A DNA stretch of 64,000 nt from Streptomyces sp. R41 (GTDB lineage: Bacteria; Actinomycetota; Actinomycetes; Streptomycetales; Streptomycetaceae): assembly GCF_041053055.1 (NCBI RefSeq), contig NZ_CP163443.1, positions 1,984,001-2,048,000 of the forward strand. The letters run 5' to 3'. Shown in pieces: positions 62,526-64,000 of the stretch. A program made the translations under genes and the position numbers. The notes under the pieces were generated by a model, which had not been told where the DNA came from, made no database searches, and saw only the letters and a list, made by a program, of their open reading frames with translations. Every line of letters begins with the position of its first letter. The stretch's first letter is position 1.

Positions 62526-63808
62526 GCGAGCTTCCCGTCGACGAGGGTGGCCTTGCCCCGCAGCCAGGTGTGCGTGACCCGGCCCGGCAGCTCACGGCCC
62601 TCGTAGGGGGTGTTGCGGCTGCGCGAGGCGAAGCCCGCGGGGTCCACGGCCCCACGGTATGCCGTGTCGACCAGGGTGAGGTTCGCGGGCTCACCTGCCG
62701 AGACGGGACGGCCGTGGCCCTTCGCCCGACCGATCTGCGCGGGCTTGACCGACATGCGGTCCGCGACTCCGGCCCAGTCCAGCAGCCCGGTCTCGACCAT
62801 CGTCTGCTGCACGACGGACAGCGCGGTCTCGAGCCCCACCATGCCCATGGCGGCCGCGGCCCATTCGCAGTCCTTGTCCTCGTGCGGGTGCGGCGCGTGG
62901 TCGGTGGCGACGATGTCGATCGTGCCGTCGGCGAGCGCCTCGCGCAGCGCCATGACATCGCGCTCGGTGCGCAGCGGCGGGTTGACCTTGTAGACCGGGT
63001 TGTACGTGCGCACCAGCTCGTCGGTGAGGAGCAGGTGGTGCGGGGTGACCTCGGCGGTGACGTCGATGCCGCGGGACTTGGCCCAGCGCACGATCTCGAC
63101 CGAACCCGCCGTCGACAGGTGGCAGATGTGGACGCGCGAGCCGACGTGCTCGGCGAGCAGGACGTCCCGGGCGATGATCGATTCCTCGGCCACCGCCGGC
63201 CATCCCCCGAGCCCCAGCTCGGCGGAGACGACACCCTCGTTCATCTGGGCGCCCTCGGTGAGGCGGGGCTCCTGCGCGTGCTGCGCGACCACACCGCCGA
63301 AGGCCTTCACGTACTCGAGGGCGCGGCGCATGATCACCGCGTCGTCCACGCACTTGCCGTCGTCCGAGAAGACCGTGACGCCGGCCGCCGACTCGTGCAT
63401 CGCGCCCAGCTCGGCGAGCTTCTTGCCCTCCAGGCCGACCGTGACGGCGCCGATGGGCTGCACGTCGCAGTAGCCGTGCTCCTGGCCGAGCCGGTAGACC
63501 TGCTCGACCACACCGGCGGTGTCGGCGACCGGGAAGGTGTTGGCCATGGCGAACACGGCGGTGTAGCCACCGACGGCCGCCGCCCGCGTACCGGTCAGCA
63601 CGGTCTCGGAGTCCTCACGGCCCGGCTCACGCAGATGCGTGTGCAGGTCGACGAGTCCCGGAAGGAGCACCTTGCCGTCGGCCTCGACGACTTCGGCGCC
63701 CTCGGCGCTGAGACCGACACCCACCTCCGCGATCGTCCGACCGTCGATCAGGACGTCCTGCGGCTCGCCCCCGAGCACCTTCGCACCACGGATAAGGATC
63801 TTGCTCAT
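62522..63808 (-). CDS. pyrC: Dihydroorotase
   Basis: 428 residues, class I amidohydrolase. Third step of pyrimidine synthesis. Metal-binding His pair in GLVDLHTHLREPG, VHICHLSTAGSV, and catalytic Asp in VATDHAPHPHEDK. Five bases after pyrB. Confidence 0.97.
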   Translation of the reverse strand: MSKILIRGAKVLGGEPQDVLIDGRTIAEVGVGLSAEGAEVVEADGKVLLPGLVDLHTHLREPGREDSETVLTGTRAAAVGGYTAVFAMANTFPVADTAGVVEQVYRLGQEHGYCDVQPIGAVTVGLEGKKLAELGAMHESAAGVTVFSDDGKCVDDAVIMRRALEYVKAFGGVVAQHAQEPRLTEGAQMNEGVVSAELGLGGWPAVAEESIIARDVLLAEHVGSRVHICHLSTAGSVEIVRWAKSRGIDVTAEVTPHHLLLTDELVRTYNPVYKVNPPLRTERDVMALREALADGTIDIVATDHAPHPHEDKDCEWAAAAMGMVGLETALSVVQQTMVETGLLDWAGVADRMSVKPAQIGRAKGHGRPVSAGEPANLTLVDTAYRGAVDPAGFASRSRNTPYEGRELPGRVTHTWLRGKATLVDGKLA

Positions 63809-63813
63809 GGTTC

Positions 63814-64000
63814 TTACTTCTCCTCGGTACGGGTGTGGGTGACGGCCGGCTCGTTGCCGCCAAGGAGCAGATACAGGACGGCCATCCGGATCGAGACGCC
63901 GTTGGCGACCTGCTCGACGACGGTGCAGCGCTCGGAGTCGGCGACCTCGGCGGTGATCTCCATACCGCGGACCATCGGGCCGGGGTGCATCACGATGGCG
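63814..64000 (-). CDS. pyrB: Aspartate carbamoyltransferase, C-terminal end (partial)
   Basis: Last 61 residues, running off the window. [13 protein letters not shown] and the following [20 protein letters not shown] match the C-terminus of PyrB (HPxPxxR motif). Stop TAA at 63816-63814, then pyrC. Confidence 0.93.
   Translation of the reverse strand, partial: AIVMHPGPMVRGMEITAEVADSERCTVVEQVANGVSIRMAVLYLLLGGNEPAVTHTRTEEK

Overview
The window is high-GC actinobacterial DNA with a gene set and gene order typical of Streptomyces. Signs are GUG starts, GGAGG-type ribosome sites, ATGA/GTGA overlaps, the mihF-gmk-rpoZ-coaBC-metK-priA order, a conservon-type gene set and Streptomyces-type dispersed repeats. 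It is a chromosomal core region with small accessory insertions. I see no rRNA, CRISPR array, insertion sequence, transposase or phage gene.

Layout. 1-7300 (mostly minus): two tandem CNNM/HlyC membrane proteins, a PH-domain protein, hisG-hisE, and a riboflavin operon ribE-ribM-ribBA-ribH led by an FMN riboswitch. 7400-9450: an ECF41-type sigma factor and its usual partner, an NAD(P)-binding epimerase-like protein, separated by an ECF41-like promoter motif. 9500-12600: a ROK regulator, an 18-bp tandem repeat, an operator-like palindrome, an MFS exporter and a thioesterase. 12700-18440: alginate-lyase-like protein, NCS2 permease, GH6 cellulase, a DUF5995-type protein and an LLM oxidoreductase. 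18450-21000: a lysine 2-monooxygenase/aminovaleramidase pair (davB/davA). 21900-25100: a conservon without its GTPase gene. 25300-31760: a HAD-EEP fusion enzyme, an ABC importer and a GntR/UTRA regulator. 31860-33800: an Lrp regulator and an amino-acid permease; the permease and davA share upstream sequence words. 34100-37000: a translationally coupled LLM-SDR-SGNH operon. 37200-42450: HTH protein, GNAT, GuaB1, a barnase-like lipoprotein with barstar, SorC regulator and rpe. 42600-48550: MMPL transporter, rsmB, fmt and a small HTH protein. 48650-64000 (all minus): priA, metK, coaBC, rpoZ, gmk, integration host factor, pyrF, pyrD, carB, carA, a membrane PH-like protein, pyrC and the end of pyrB.

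The most unusual signal is between metK and priA. A complete T-arm and acceptor 3' strand lie directly upstream of a matching acceptor 5' strand and D-arm, so a tRNA-like cloverleaf is encoded in circularly permuted order, only five bases separating the two acceptor strands. All the invariant tRNA positions I could check in those arms are present. The anticodon region cannot be settled by eye, so a decayed remnant of two tandem tRNAs remains possible.
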